A stretch of DNA of 64,000 bases from Pseudidiomarina donghaiensis. GTDB taxonomy: Bacteria; Pseudomonadota; Gammaproteobacteria; Enterobacterales; Alteromonadaceae. The stretch covers positions 164,009 to 228,008 of the forward strand of contig NZ_FPCF01000003.1 of NCBI RefSeq assembly GCF_900116895.1. The letters are read 5' to 3'. A program made the translations under genes and the position numbers. Within the stretch, counting starts at the first letter, position 1. Every line of letters begins with the position of its first letter. This document shows positions 46,005 through 54,891 of this stretch, in pieces. The notes beneath the pieces were generated by a model. The model did not search any database, had not been told where the DNA came from, and was given only the letters and a program-made list of their open reading frames with translations.

Positions 46005-46277
46005 CTACTGCTCAGGCTCTTTGCTTTTTACGGCTTTCTTTTTGACTGGCTTCTTCGCACCAAGTGCAATCAACACCTGCTCGCGCTCACGCGCAAGAAA
46101 GAAAGCAAGATCTTCAAGTTGTTTCTCTTCAGTAATGGTTTCGCTGCGTTCAAGTAGGGGCAAAAGCTCATCCACCATGTCCAACATTTTGTCGTGGGCA
46201 TCGGCTTCAGCTTTGGTGGTAAATGTCATTTTTTCTTCCCCATCTCGCACTACAACATATTGAGTGACTACTGCCAT
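46005..46277 (-). CDS. yebG: YebG-family DNA-damage-inducible protein
   Basis: A 90-residue protein matching YebG: AVVTQYVVVRDGEEKMTFTTKAEADAHDKMLDMVDELLPLL in the N-terminal two thirds, and a lysine-rich tail (KKPVKKKAVKSKEP). YebG is an SOS-regulated protein of unclear function. A LexA operator lies directly upstream (46304-46323). It sits between the TonB receptor and tRNA-Phe. Confidence 0.9.
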   Translation of the reverse strand: MAVVTQYVVVRDGEEKMTFTTKAEADAHDKMLDMVDELLPLLERSETITEEKQLEDLAFFLAREREQVLIALGAKKPVKKKAVKSKEPEQ

Positions 46278-46303
46278 GGTTTGTCCTTATGTGCAATCAA
46301 ATA

Positions 46304-46323
46304 TACTGTTCATTTATACAGTA
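46304..46323 (-). promoter_or_regulatory. LexA (SOS) box of yebG
   Basis: TACTGTTCATTTATACAGTA, with both TACTGT and ACAGTA arms intact and an A/T-rich centre. It ends about 26 bases before the yebG start codon, so it would cover the promoter. Confidence 0.85.
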
Positions 46324-46356
46324 TTTCGGGTGGGTAAGCAATCATTGGAGGCACAA

Positions 46357-46390
46357 CGAAAAAAGCCTCGCAATTGCTTGCGAGGCTTTT
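46357..46390 (-). terminator. Terminator of tRNA-Phe
   Basis: On the minus strand a 13-bp stem AAAAGCCTCGCAA/TTGCGAGGCTTTT with a GCAA loop ends in T residues. It begins about 7 bases after the tRNA CCA end. Confidence 0.85.
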
Positions 46391-46397
46391 CGAATAA

Positions 46398-46473
46398 TGG
46401 TGCCCAGAGGCGGAATCGAACCACCGACACGGGGATTTTCAATCCCCTGCTCTACCGACTGAGCTATCTGGGC
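46398..46473 (-). tRNA. tRNA-Phe (GAA)
   Basis: A 76-base tRNA on the minus strand that folds fully: acceptor GCCCAGA/TCTGGGC, D arm GCTC...GAGC, anticodon stem GGGGA-TTGAAAA-TCCCC with anticodon GAA, T arm GGTGG-TTCGATT-CCGCC, discriminator A and genome-encoded CCA. Apparent reading frames over it are spurious. Confidence 0.97.
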
Positions 46474-46483
46474 GTCGGGGCGT

Positions 46484-46512
46484 ATTAAACGAGTTTTTCG
46501 GGTCTGAGTCAA
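46484..46512 (-). promoter_or_regulatory. Promoter of tRNA-Phe
   Basis: On the minus strand TTGACT, 17-base spacer, TTTAAT, then a G/C-rich discriminator (ACGCCCC) just before the tRNA. This is the stringent-type promoter usual for stable RNA genes. Confidence 0.75.
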
Positions 46513-46578
46513 CCGCTTTTTTAAGGAAATTCGGTGAATTCAGTCCGTTTGCTCAGGAAATGCGCAATTTGCCGGTTT

Positions 46579-48486
46579 TTACACCTTTAAGTAGGTGCTA
46601 CCGGCCAAACACTTCTCGTAATAGTCAGTCCACTTCACGCCTTCACGTGGTGCAATGTGGCCTTTGCGAACTTCACGGTCAATCGACTTCTTCACTGTTT
46701 TGGCCATGAAATCGGTGTTGTACTGCATGGTTTCAAGCACTTTCTCGGCTGAGGTGCCCGGAACCACTTCTTCAATGTAAAAATCGCCTGGCTCGTCATC
46801 GTGGCAGTAAATATGCACTTCGGTTAAACGGCCGAACAAGTTATGCATATCGCCCATTACGTCTTGATACGCACCGGTAAGGAACATGCCTACATGATAG
46901 TCTTCGCCTTTGCGCAAACTATGCATCGGAATGTTGTCACTAATTTCGGTGCCTTCAATGTATTTACTGAGCTTGCCGTCGCTGTCACAGGTAATATCAA
47001 CAATGGAGCAGCGTACTTCTGGTTTCTCGTCTAAGCGGTTAATTGGCACAATTGGCAGCACTTGGCCAATGGCCCAAGTATCCGCCGCTGACTGGAAAAT
47101 CGAGAAGTTACACAGGTATTGGCTGGCTAACATGTCTTCAAGTTCTTCAAGTTCTTGGAACACGAAGCTTTCGCGATCAAGCGACGAGTGGATCTCGCTT
47201 AATATGCGCCAATACATGGTGTCGAGTTTGGCCATTTCGTCTAACGACAAAATACCTAGTTTAAACGCCTCATAGGCGCTCTGTTTAAACGAAGCGGCGT
47301 CGTTGTAGCGTTCCTGCGGGTGCATGTCTGAACCGTTGACTAGCTCGCGCATGTTGCTGACAAGAATGTGTTCGCCTTCAGTTGGCGTAATGTCAAATTG
47401 CGCGCCCGTGTTTTTAATCTCACCGACAATATTGGTTACCACACAACTGTGGTGTGCTGTAATCGCTCGGCCACTTTCGCTGACTAAGTTCGGATGAGGT
47501 ACTTCTTCTAAGTCACAAATCTGCTTCACGCCGTAAACAACGTCGGCAACGTACTCATCGGTAGAGTAGTTACGTGACGAGTCGGTGGTTGAGCTAGTGC
47601 CGTCGTAGTCGATACCTAAACCACCACCAATGTCGAGATACTCAAGTGGTACACCAATTTGGACCAACTTGGCATACAAGCGAGCGCCTTCAGAAACCGC
47701 TTCTTTAACCTTGCGGATATCTGACATTTGGCTACCAATATGGAAGTGCAGTAGCTTAGCGCAGTGCAGCATGTCTTCTTTTTTCAAGAGCTCAACAATG
47801 TTGAGAATTTCGGTAATGCTCAAGCCGAACTTTGCACGATCGCCACTCGAGCCGGCCCATTTACCGGCACTGCGAACCATCATTTTGCTGCGTAAGCCAA
47901 TCATCGGCTCAACGCCTAGCTTTTTCGCGAGTGGAATAAGCATTTCCAGTTCACTGTATTTTTCAATAACAATGATCATTTTGCGGCGCAGCTGACGGCC
48001 CAGCAGGGCAAGCGTCAGGTAGTCTTCGTCTTTGTAGCCGTTCAGTACAGTAAGCGCGTTCGGGTTTTCGTTGTACGCTAACACCGCCATGAGTTCAGGC
48101 TTTGAGCCGGCCTCTAAGCCGTAGTCATAAGGTTCGCCAGCGTCGATGATTTCTTCAACTACTTCGCGCATTTGGTTCACTTTAATAGGGAACACACCAA
48201 TGTAGCGGGCATTGTAGCCAGCGTCTTCAATGGTTTTGGCGAAGGTTTCGTTCAAAATCTCAACTTGCGAACGCAAAATGTCGTGAAAACGAATAACTGC
48301 AGGCAATTGAATGCCTTCCGCTAAAATTTCGTCAACCACGTCTTTCATATCAATGGTCACGTCTGGCAAACGGTGGTTTGGCGCAATTTGAATGCTACCG
48401 TTGGCGCCAATTGAAAAATAGCCAGCGCCCCAACGGTTTACACCATAAAGCTCTTCGGCGTCGTCAATCGTCCAGTTCTCAGCCAT
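46579..48486 (-). CDS. speA: Biosynthetic arginine decarboxylase
   Basis: SpeA is a PLP enzyme that converts arginine to agmatine, the first step of polyamine synthesis from arginine. The 635-residue length agrees with the family. The PLP lysine region is in VFPIKVNQMREVVEEI; HFHIGSQMSDI and DIGGGLGIDYDG are the phosphate-binding and barrel motifs. It starts at the very base where speB ends (48486), so speB-speA are translationally coupled. Agmatine made here is the substrate of SpeB. Confidence 0.96.
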   Translation of the reverse strand: MAENWTIDDAEELYGVNRWGAGYFSIGANGSIQIAPNHRLPDVTIDMKDVVDEILAEGIQLPAVIRFHDILRSQVEILNETFAKTIEDAGYNARYIGVFPIKVNQMREVVEEIIDAGEPYDYGLEAGSKPELMAVLAYNENPNALTVLNGYKDEDYLTLALLGRQLRRKMIIVIEKYSELEMLIPLAKKLGVEPMIGLRSKMMVRSAGKWAGSSGDRAKFGLSITEILNIVELLKKEDMLHCAKLLHFHIGSQMSDIRKVKEAVSEGARLYAKLVQIGVPLEYLDIGGGLGIDYDGTSSTTDSSRNYSTDEYVADVVYGVKQICDLEEVPHPNLVSESGRAITAHHSCVVTNIVGEIKNTGAQFDITPTEGEHILVSNMRELVNGSDMHPQERYNDAASFKQSAYEAFKLGILSLDEMAKLDTMYWRILSEIHSSLDRESFVFQELEELEDMLASQYLCNFSIFQSAADTWAIGQVLPIVPINRLDEKPEVRCSIVDITCDSDGKLSKYIEGTEISDNIPMHSLRKGEDYHVGMFLTGAYQDVMGDMHNLFGRLTEVHIYCHDDEPGDFYIEEVVPGTSAEKVLETMQYNTDFMAKTVKKSIDREVRKGHIAPREGVKWTDYYEKCLAGSTYLKV

Positions 48487-49421
48487 TATAGAGCTCCTTT
48501 TTCGTTCAAAATAATCAGTAGTTCGCGCACAATTTTAGCGGCGAACACGTCAGAATTACCGGTTGGGTCAATTTCTGGCGATAGCTCAACAACGTCTGCG
48601 CCCACTAGGTTTTTCTCGCGCAGAATTTTCATCAAGCTCACGTACGAGTGGAAATCTTCGCCACCTGGCTCAGGGGTGCCAGTGCCTGGTAAAAACGCCG
48701 GGTCGAAGTAGTCCAAATCAAGTGTGAGGTAAATAGGGCGGTCGGCCGGAATGGCAGCCACACTATCTAAAAAGTCTTTGCGCGACTTACGTACCGTACC
48801 GTGCTCGTTCATGTATTGGTATTCTTCGCGGGTACCCGAGCGAATGCCGTACTGAATTAACTGATGGCCAGGGCCGAAATGATCGAGCGAGCGACGAATA
48901 ATTGACGCGTGCGAATAGTGATAGCCCAAAAAGCCATCGCGTAAATCGGCGTGCGCATCTAAATGTAGCAACACCAGCTCTGGGTATTGCTGCAGATATT
49001 TGCGAATTGGCGCATACGAAATAGAGTGTTCGCCACCTAGGGTGAGCACCCGTACTTTGTTTGCGGCCAAATCAATTGGGCCAAATGCCGCGTCAAACTG
49101 ATCGGTTGCGTGTTGCCACTGTGCTTCAACGTCATCACTTGTGCCAAGCGACAAATTACCTAAGTCATAAAACGGTAGATCGAAAAGATCAGCGTCTAAA
49201 TACGGCGAGTAACTCTCGATGTCTTCTGATACCGAACGCAGGCCGTCAGGGCCGTTGCGCGTACCTTTGCGAAAACACGCAGTACCGTCAAAACCAAACC
49301 CGATAATATGAGTGCCATTGGCATAAATTGCGGCATCGGTTTGGGCGCCAAAAAACTCCCGTACCGGAGTTTCCGTTTGCACTGACAAAGCAGTAATTTG
49401 GTGCATTGTTTGTTGGCTCAA
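48486..49421 (-). CDS. speB: Agmatinase
   Basis: SpeB hydrolyses agmatine to putrescine and urea with a dinuclear manganese site (arginase fold), 311 residues. Ligand motifs: LGGEHSI, LLHLDAHADLRDG, YLTLDLDYFDP. The start is a TTG at 49421, chosen because GGAGGTGAT, an almost full Shine-Dalgarno match, sits nine bases upstream. An in-frame ATG five codons later has no such site. The gene order speB-speA is opposite to E. coli. The preceding pfkA ends in a terminator about 40 bases upstream. Confidence 0.94.
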   Translation of the reverse strand: MSQQTMHQITALSVQTETPVREFFGAQTDAAIYANGTHIIGFGFDGTACFRKGTRNGPDGLRSVSEDIESYSPYLDADLFDLPFYDLGNLSLGTSDDVEAQWQHATDQFDAAFGPIDLAANKVRVLTLGGEHSISYAPIRKYLQQYPELVLLHLDAHADLRDGFLGYHYSHASIIRRSLDHFGPGHQLIQYGIRSGTREEYQYMNEHGTVRKSRKDFLDSVAAIPADRPIYLTLDLDYFDPAFLPGTGTPEPGGEDFHSYVSLMKILREKNLVGADVVELSPEIDPTGNSDVFAAKIVRELLIILNEKGAL

Positions 49422-49462
49422 GGTGAATCACCTCCATCGCTTCAACAGGGTTGAATTGGGCA

Positions 49463-49499
49463 GAATAAAAAAGGGGCATATTATCGTCGTAATTGCCCC
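49463..49499 (-). terminator. Terminator of pfkA
   Basis: On the minus strand GGGGCA-ATTA...TAAT-ATGCCCC hairpin is followed by TTTTTTATTC. It lies between the pfkA stop (49534) and the speB ribosome site (about 49430). Confidence 0.75.
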
Positions 49500-49533
49500 A
49501 AATTGCCACTATCGAATCGCCTAAATATACGGC

Positions 49534-50568
49534 TTATTCTTGCTCGTCACGTGCTGGCTTTTTCACTGGATTAAAAATCTCGTGCTGAATACGCAGTAAG
49601 TTCACATCTAGCGGACTTTTCTTGGTCCAAGTTTCTTCTAGCGGTACTTCCACCAACTCACCTGCGCGCAGGCCGGCCATCACGCCAGTCACGCCGTCAC
49701 GAATCAGTTCAACGGCGTGCACGCCAAGCTCCGAAGCCAGTACACGGTCGGTTGCAGTCGGCGGTCCACCACGTTGAATGTGGCCAAGTAAGCAGGGGCG
49801 ACACGGCATGCTGTATTCGGCTTCAAGCTGCTCTGACAAGGCAACAGCGCCGCCGGGCCATTGATGCTCGCTTAAGACCATGACATAACTACCGGCCCCA
49901 CGCACGGCTTCAACCCGTTTTATGTGTTTCACAATTGCGGCAATGGTTAGCGGCTTGTCTTTTTGTAGCTCAGGCAAGATCATACGCTCTGCGCCGGCGG
50001 CCATGGCACTTTTCAGGCCAATAAAGCCAGCATGGCGGCCCATGACTTCAACAATAAATACGCGGTCCATGGCGTCTGCGGTATCACGAATTTTATCCAG
50101 CGCGTCCATCGCAATCGCAACTGCTGTGGAGTAACCAATAGTGGCATCGGTACCATATAAGTCATTATCGATGGTGCCCGGCACGCCAATAATTTTGCCG
50201 TTCCAATGTTTACCTAAGTGGTGCGCGCCGCGAAACGAACCGTCACCGCCAATAACAACCAACCCTTGAATGTTCAGTGCATCAAGATTCTTGGCGGCCA
50301 GTTTCGCGCTTTCTTCTTCTTTAAAGCGTGGGCAACGAGCACTTTTAATAATGGTTCCTGAGTACTGCAAAATATGCAGTACATCGGGCGCATTCAGTGA
50401 AATATGCTCGTTATTTAACAAGCCTTTGTAGCCATGTCGAAAAGCGACGACTTCCATGCCGTAATGTTCGGCAGCTAATACCACGGCGCGTAGCGCGGCG
50501 TTCATTCCTGGCGCATCACCACCGCTGGTTATTACTCCAATCCTTTGTGTTACTGTTGCTATCGACAC
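49534..50568 (-). CDS. pfkA: 6-phosphofructokinase
   Basis: PfkA phosphorylates fructose 6-phosphate to fructose 1,6-bisphosphate with ATP or PPi in glycolysis. The 344-residue protein carries GVITSGGDAPGMNAAL at the N-terminus, VIGGDGSFRGAHHL, PGTIDNDLYGTDATIGY, and EVMGRHAGF. The residue after GGDG (S) and the PGTIDND context are as in ATP-dependent enzymes. It is divergent from the malate/lactate dehydrogenase gene, with a palindrome-rich spacer of about 98 bases. Confidence 0.94.
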   Translation of the reverse strand: MSIATVTQRIGVITSGGDAPGMNAALRAVVLAAEHYGMEVVAFRHGYKGLLNNEHISLNAPDVLHILQYSGTIIKSARCPRFKEEESAKLAAKNLDALNIQGLVVIGGDGSFRGAHHLGKHWNGKIIGVPGTIDNDLYGTDATIGYSTAVAIAMDALDKIRDTADAMDRVFIVEVMGRHAGFIGLKSAMAAGAERMILPELQKDKPLTIAAIVKHIKRVEAVRGAGSYVMVLSEHQWPGGAVALSEQLEAEYSMPCRPCLLGHIQRGGPPTATDRVLASELGVHAVELIRDGVTGVMAGLRAGELVEVPLEETWTKKSPLDVNLLRIQHEIFNPVKKPARDEQE

Positions 50569-50594
50569 TTATGTACTCCTCTTAATTCCTTTGT

Positions 50595-50636
50595 CTTATA
50601 AGCATTGTCTGACAAGTTTAGTCTGATAAGCTTATC
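50595..50636. promoter_or_regulatory. Palindrome cluster between pfkA and the dehydrogenase gene
   Basis: Three palindromes in 42 bases: CTTATAAG (50595-50602), TTGTC-T-GACAA (50605-50615) and GATAAGCTTATC (50625-50636). They lie in the divergent promoter region, so they may be operators; I do not know the regulator. Confidence 0.45.
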
Positions 50637-50666
50637 GAATTGATTCCAATTTACAACGAACAGAGC

Positions 50667-51731
50667 ATGACTGAGCAGAAAAATATTCGAATTAACGTGG
50701 AATTAATACGCGATTGGGCACAAAACTGCCTCCAGCAAGCCGGTGCGGCCACAGAATTAGCCCAAGCCATGGCCGAAAATTTAGTTGCAGCCGATCTTAT
50801 GGGGTTTCGTACTCACGGCCTAATGCGTTTGCGTTATAACTTAACCTGTTTGCAGGACGGTAGTTCACGGGCAAATGGCCAAGTTAAAGTGCTAAGTCAG
50901 CGCGCTGCAGTTCAATTGTGGGATGCTGATTTGTTATCTGGCTTGTATGTAATGCCCAAGGCGGTGGATGCAGCGATGACGATGGCGCGCCAATGCGGAA
51001 CCGGCACGGTGGTGGTGAAGCGTGCGCAGCACGTTGCTGCGCTGGCGGTGTATTTAGAACAAGCAACAGCGCAGGGCATGTTAGTGCAAATGATGTGTGC
51101 AACCCCAGGGCAACAAGTGGTTGCACCTTATGGTGCCAAGACAGCTTGGTTCTCTCCCAACCCCTTTGCCATCGGCGCGCCCACGCAGGGGCACCCTATC
51201 TTATTTGATGTGAGTTTGTCGATGACTGCTGCCGGCAAAGTGCGTAAAGCGATCGCAGAGGGGCAGCCATTGCCATACCCAGCGCTGATTACGGCTGAGG
51301 GCAACTACACCACCGACGCCACCACATTTTTAGCAGACCCAGCTAGCGTACTTGCGCCGCTTGGTGGCGAGCAATTGGGTTACAAAGGCTCGGGCCTGTG
51401 TTTGTTTAGTGAACTGTGGACACTTGGCTTAAGTCAGCTTGGGCGGCATCAAGAGCAAGCTGGGCTTGATGCGAATACAGTGTGGGTGCAGGTGGTAGAC
51501 CCAGCGGCGTTTGGCGACCCAGAAGAATTTAAACATCAAGCACAAGCTATGGTCGATGGTATTCGAGCAACCACTCCGATTGACCCAAACCGACCGGTTC
51601 GCGTGCCTGGCGAAGGGGCTTTTAAAATCCGCCAAGAGCAGTCAAAACATGGGATTGAATACAGTGCCGCACTGTGGCGGCAACTGGAGAAGGTGGCTCT
51701 GAGCACCGGTATTCCGTTACCCAATAGCTAA
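50667..51731 (+). CDS. Malate/L-lactate dehydrogenase family oxidoreductase
   Basis: A 354-residue NAD(P)-dependent oxidoreductase of the Ldh_2 family (malate, L-lactate, ureidoglycolate and delta-piperideine-2-carboxylate reductases). Landmarks: LMGFRTHGLMRLRY, VAPYGAKTAWFSPNPFAIGAPT, LFDVSLSMTAAGKV, GYKGSGLCLFSELWT and RVPGEGAF. The start at 50667 (MTEQKN) is preferred to a TTG 9 codons upstream. The substrate is not certain from sequence. It is a single gene facing the convergent pdxH. Confidence 0.85.
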   Translation: MTEQKNIRINVELIRDWAQNCLQQAGAATELAQAMAENLVAADLMGFRTHGLMRLRYNLTCLQDGSSRANGQVKVLSQRAAVQLWDADLLSGLYVMPKAVDAAMTMARQCGTGTVVVKRAQHVAALAVYLEQATAQGMLVQMMCATPGQQVVAPYGAKTAWFSPNPFAIGAPTQGHPILFDVSLSMTAAGKVRKAIAEGQPLPYPALITAEGNYTTDATTFLADPASVLAPLGGEQLGYKGSGLCLFSELWTLGLSQLGRHQEQAGLDANTVWVQVVDPAAFGDPEEFKHQAQAMVDGIRATTPIDPNRPVRVPGEGAFKIRQEQSKHGIEYSAALWRQLEKVALSTGIPLPNS

Positions 51732-51741
51732 TGCTTACTAG

Positions 51742-52380
51742 TTAGGGCTGGATACGCTCAATGTGCCATTGCTGCTGTTGCTGGGTGAACGTGAAACGGT
51801 CATGCAAACGGTAACGGCCCCCTTGCCAAAACTCGAACTTTTCAGGAACGATTAAATAGCCGCCCCATTGTTCGGGCATAGGTACCTGTTGGTCTTTATA
51901 GGTTGCTTCTAAGTCATGAAAGCGCTGTTCAAGTTCGGCGCGTGAAGCAATAGGGTGACTTTGCGCTGAAGCTAAAGCACCCAGTTGACTTTCACGCGGC
52001 CGTGAATAGAAATATTCTGCACTCGCTTCACGTGAAATTTTCCGCGCAAAACCTTCAATACGAACCTGCTGCTCAATAGCAAGCCAACCAAAATGCATCG
52101 ACACGCGGCTGTTGGCTGCAATGTCGTGACCTTTTTGACTGTCGTAGTTCGTGAAAAAGACAAAACCATTTGGCTCAATGTCTTTGAGCAACACGACGCG
52201 TTGATGAGGCTGACCATCGCTACCCACGCTGGCCAGCACAAACGCAGTTGGATCAGTTTGTGACGGATGATCTTTCGCCGCTTGGAACCATGTCGCAAAT
52301 TGCTGCATGGGGTCGTTGTTTAACGACTCGCGGCACAAACGCCCTTGTTCATAATCACGACGAACATTTTTTAAATCCAT
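51742..52380 (-). CDS. pdxH: Pyridoxamine 5'-phosphate oxidase
   Basis: PdxH is an FMN enzyme that makes pyridoxal phosphate from pyridoxamine or pyridoxine phosphate. The 212-residue protein has the typical ASVGSDGQPHQRVVLLKDIEPNGFVFFTNYDSQKG core, RPRESQLGALASAQS and C-terminal WGGYLIVPEKFEFWQGG...HDR. PLP serves the decarboxylase and glycine enzymes found in this window. It starts 14 bases after the YtcJ-type amidohydrolase on the same strand. Confidence 0.96.
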   Translation of the reverse strand: MDLKNVRRDYEQGRLCRESLNNDPMQQFATWFQAAKDHPSQTDPTAFVLASVGSDGQPHQRVVLLKDIEPNGFVFFTNYDSQKGHDIAANSRVSMHFGWLAIEQQVRIEGFARKISREASAEYFYSRPRESQLGALASAQSHPIASRAELEQRFHDLEATYKDQQVPMPEQWGGYLIVPEKFEFWQGGRYRLHDRFTFTQQQQQWHIERIQP

Positions 52381-52394
52381 ACTGCGTTGTCTTC

Positions 52395-54071
52395 CTATCG
52401 TTTAAATACTTGTTTACCTGCAACATAAGTTGCGTTGACGGTGTTCTGCCATAGTATAGCTGCGTCGCGTGCAAAGGGATCATGATCTAACACAATGAAG
52501 TCAGCCCATTTGCCGGGTTCTAAGCTGCCGAGAATTTGTTCTTGGCCAGCTGCATAGGCAGCGTCTAGTGTGAACGCACGTAAAGCTTGTTCAAGGGTTA
52601 AACTTTCATGTGCATACCAACCGCCTGCTGGTTGATTGTCACGGTCTTGGCGAGTCACCGCCGCATGTAAACCAAAAAACGGATCGGCCAGTTCAACAGG
52701 AAAATCCGACCCCGCGGCAATGATAGTCTCTTGCTTGGCAAATGTTTGCCATGCGTAGGCTCCTTTCATACGCGCCTTACCTAAACGATCTTCAGCCATG
52801 TTTTTGTCACTGGTGGCGTGAGTCGGCTGCATTGACGCAATAATATTCAGCTGTTTGAAGCGCGGTATATCATCCGGATGCACAATTTGCGCATGCTCAA
52901 TACGGTGACGTAAGTTACGGCCGCCAATGGTTTCAAAGGCATGCTCGTATTCATCTAGCGCAATACGGTTGGCGCGATCGCCAATGGCATGGGTGTTAAT
53001 TTGAAATCCATGCGGAATAATAAGTTGGTAAAGCTCGCGAATACGTTCTTGCGACGTCACCATTAAGCCCTGCGTGTGGTGTGCATCATGGTAAGGCTTA
53101 AGAAGGGCGGCACCGCGGCTACCTAGTGCACCGTCACCATATATTTTCACACTACGAACCGCGAGTTTATCATCCGCAGTGGTATAGGGGCCCTCGGCCA
53201 TCAATTCTGCCAATTTTGGCTCAGTTGCAGATAGCATGGCGTAAATTCGCAATGGTAACTCTTTGTTCTGCGCAAGGCTTTTATACACTTCAAGGTTCGT
53301 CGCATCCACGCCGGCGTCATGAACACCAGTAATGCCGCGTTCTAGCAAATGGGCAAAAGCCAATTCAAGCGCATGTTTTTGATCCGCCTTGGTTGGTGCT
53401 GGAATCATCTTTTCAACCAGCATCATGGCATTATCAATAAGCACGCCGGTAGGCTTGCCTTCGCTGTCACGAATAATATCGCCGCCATCTGGGCTAACCG
53501 TATTGGCGCTAATACCCGCTAACTCTAGCGCTTTGCTGTTCGCCCAAGCGGCGTGGCCATCAACCCGAGTTAAATACACGGGGCGGTCAGCAATGAGCTC
53601 GTCAAGCGAGTCGGCTTTTGGGAAGTTACGAACTTGCCAATTCTCTTGGTTCCAACCACGGCCTAAAATCCATTTAGCTGTAGGGTTTTGCTCGGCAAAC
53701 TTAGCTACTGTTTGTGCGGCTTGAGTTTCTGAACTCGAATCGCGCAAGTCAGCGAGCATTAGGTTTTGGCCTAAGCCCAGCACGTGTCCATGAGCATCAA
53801 TAATGCCAGGCAACATAAACTTGCCGTTTAGGTCGACCTTTTTCTGCGCAATTTTACTGCCATAAATTGACTCAATATCGGCTAGATTACCGGCGGCGAC
53901 CACCTTGCCATCGCGAACGAGCATGGCATTAAATTGTTGCAATACAGCACCGTTACCGGGTGATCCGCTTAGCGTGTACCCGTTAAAGTTATGAAATAAA
54001 GTTGTTTGCGCAATACTGGCACTTGAAAGCAACAATATTGAAACAACTGCAAATAAACGTAAAAATCGCAT
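52395..54071 (-). CDS. Exported YtcJ-type amidohydrolase
   Basis: A 558-residue exported metal-dependent hydrolase of the amidohydrolase_3 type. The signal peptide is MRFLRLFAVVSILLLSSASIAQ. Metal motifs: DAHGHVLGLG (about 85), HDAGV, IYGDGALGSRGAALL, NTHAIGDRANRI, RIEHAQIVHPDD, AAGSDFPVEL (catalytic Asp), and EPGKWADFIVLDHDPF. The specificity cannot be told. It lies upstream of pdxH, 14 bases apart. It is the third exported amidohydrolase in the window. Confidence 0.9.
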   Translation of the reverse strand: MRFLRLFAVVSILLLSSASIAQTTLFHNFNGYTLSGSPGNGAVLQQFNAMLVRDGKVVAAGNLADIESIYGSKIAQKKVDLNGKFMLPGIIDAHGHVLGLGQNLMLADLRDSSSETQAAQTVAKFAEQNPTAKWILGRGWNQENWQVRNFPKADSLDELIADRPVYLTRVDGHAAWANSKALELAGISANTVSPDGGDIIRDSEGKPTGVLIDNAMMLVEKMIPAPTKADQKHALELAFAHLLERGITGVHDAGVDATNLEVYKSLAQNKELPLRIYAMLSATEPKLAELMAEGPYTTADDKLAVRSVKIYGDGALGSRGAALLKPYHDAHHTQGLMVTSQERIRELYQLIIPHGFQINTHAIGDRANRIALDEYEHAFETIGGRNLRHRIEHAQIVHPDDIPRFKQLNIIASMQPTHATSDKNMAEDRLGKARMKGAYAWQTFAKQETIIAAGSDFPVELADPFFGLHAAVTRQDRDNQPAGGWYAHESLTLEQALRAFTLDAAYAAGQEQILGSLEPGKWADFIVLDHDPFARDAAILWQNTVNATYVAGKQVFKR

Positions 54072-54263
54072 AAATTTCTCTTTGTCGTTGAATTTAATGC
54101 TCTATACCTAAGTCATAGGACGAACAAACTGTTTAGATGAATTTGGGCATTTTCCGTCAATGTCACACATTTTTACAAATTAGTAACACCTAAACTTCAA
54201 ACATTCGTTAAACCGTGTACAATACGTTCAATGTTAGGGAATACTTAAAGCGCGTGGACTCAC

Positions 54264-54890
54264 ATGAAAATATTAATAATCGACTCTCAATTTTTTGTAC
54301 GTGCTGGTCTTGTTCAAGTATTAACGAGCTTCTCGGATGAGCTTGCTATTTATGAGGCCCCCACCTTTGATATCGCCCAAGAATATCTGAATCATCAAAG
54401 TGACTATAACTTAATTTTTCTGGATATGGATATTCCTGATGCGGAAATTCGGCCGACCTTACAAACGTTAAAGAAAATGGCACCGGCCTCGCACATTGTT
54501 TTGTTCAGTTGGCCGCGGCCATTGTCTGAAATTCGTCAAGCCTTAAGCAATGGTGTTCGCAGCTATTTGCCAAAAGACGCAAGTGGCGAAGAAGCGAAAC
54601 AAGCCGTTCGTATCTTGCTTCAAAACGACCGTTATTTACCAGAAGAGTCGCGACTAAACGACAATTTGAGTCGACAAGGAAGCGCTGAGCACTTTTTGTC
54701 ACCGCGTCAGCTAGAAATTATGCAGTTATTGGCACAAGGTTTATCCAATAAAGAAATCGCGACAATTTTGGGGATAACAGAGGGGACTATACGGGTGCAT
54801 TTGTCGGCAATTTTTAAAGCGATCAAAGTATCCAACCGCACCGAAGCAACGTTGTGGTATCTGCTGCGACAAAAACGCTTGGTAAGTTAA
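54264..54890 (+). CDS. LuxR-type response regulator
   Basis: A 208-residue response regulator: receiver domain (residues 1-120) with phosphoacceptor Asp in IFLDMDIPD (about 54), a Ser in place of Thr in VLFSWP, and Lys in SYLPKDAS, then a NarL/FixJ-type HTH (SPRQLEIMQLLAQGLSNKEIATILGITEGTIRVHLSAIFKAI). At the N-terminus the acidic pair that usually binds magnesium (DD or DE after ILI) reads IIDSQ, so one acidic residue is missing. No histidine kinase gene is adjacent. It is followed 1 base later by the DUF1285 gene. Confidence 0.9.
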   Translation: MKILIIDSQFFVRAGLVQVLTSFSDELAIYEAPTFDIAQEYLNHQSDYNLIFLDMDIPDAEIRPTLQTLKKMAPASHIVLFSWPRPLSEIRQALSNGVRSYLPKDASGEEAKQAVRILLQNDRYLPEESRLNDNLSRQGSAEHFLSPRQLEIMQLLAQGLSNKEIATILGITEGTIRVHLSAIFKAIKVSNRTEATLWYLLRQKRLVS

Positions 54891-54891
54891 T

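Noticed and set aside
46264..46488. 74-codon plus-strand frame
   Set aside because: It runs over the tRNA-Phe gene and its terminator.
49422..49509. Possible leader peptide upstream of speB (MAIWGNYDDNMPLF... with GTG start)
   Set aside because: It spans the pfkA terminator hairpin and has no ribosome site; the speB TTG start explains the region better.
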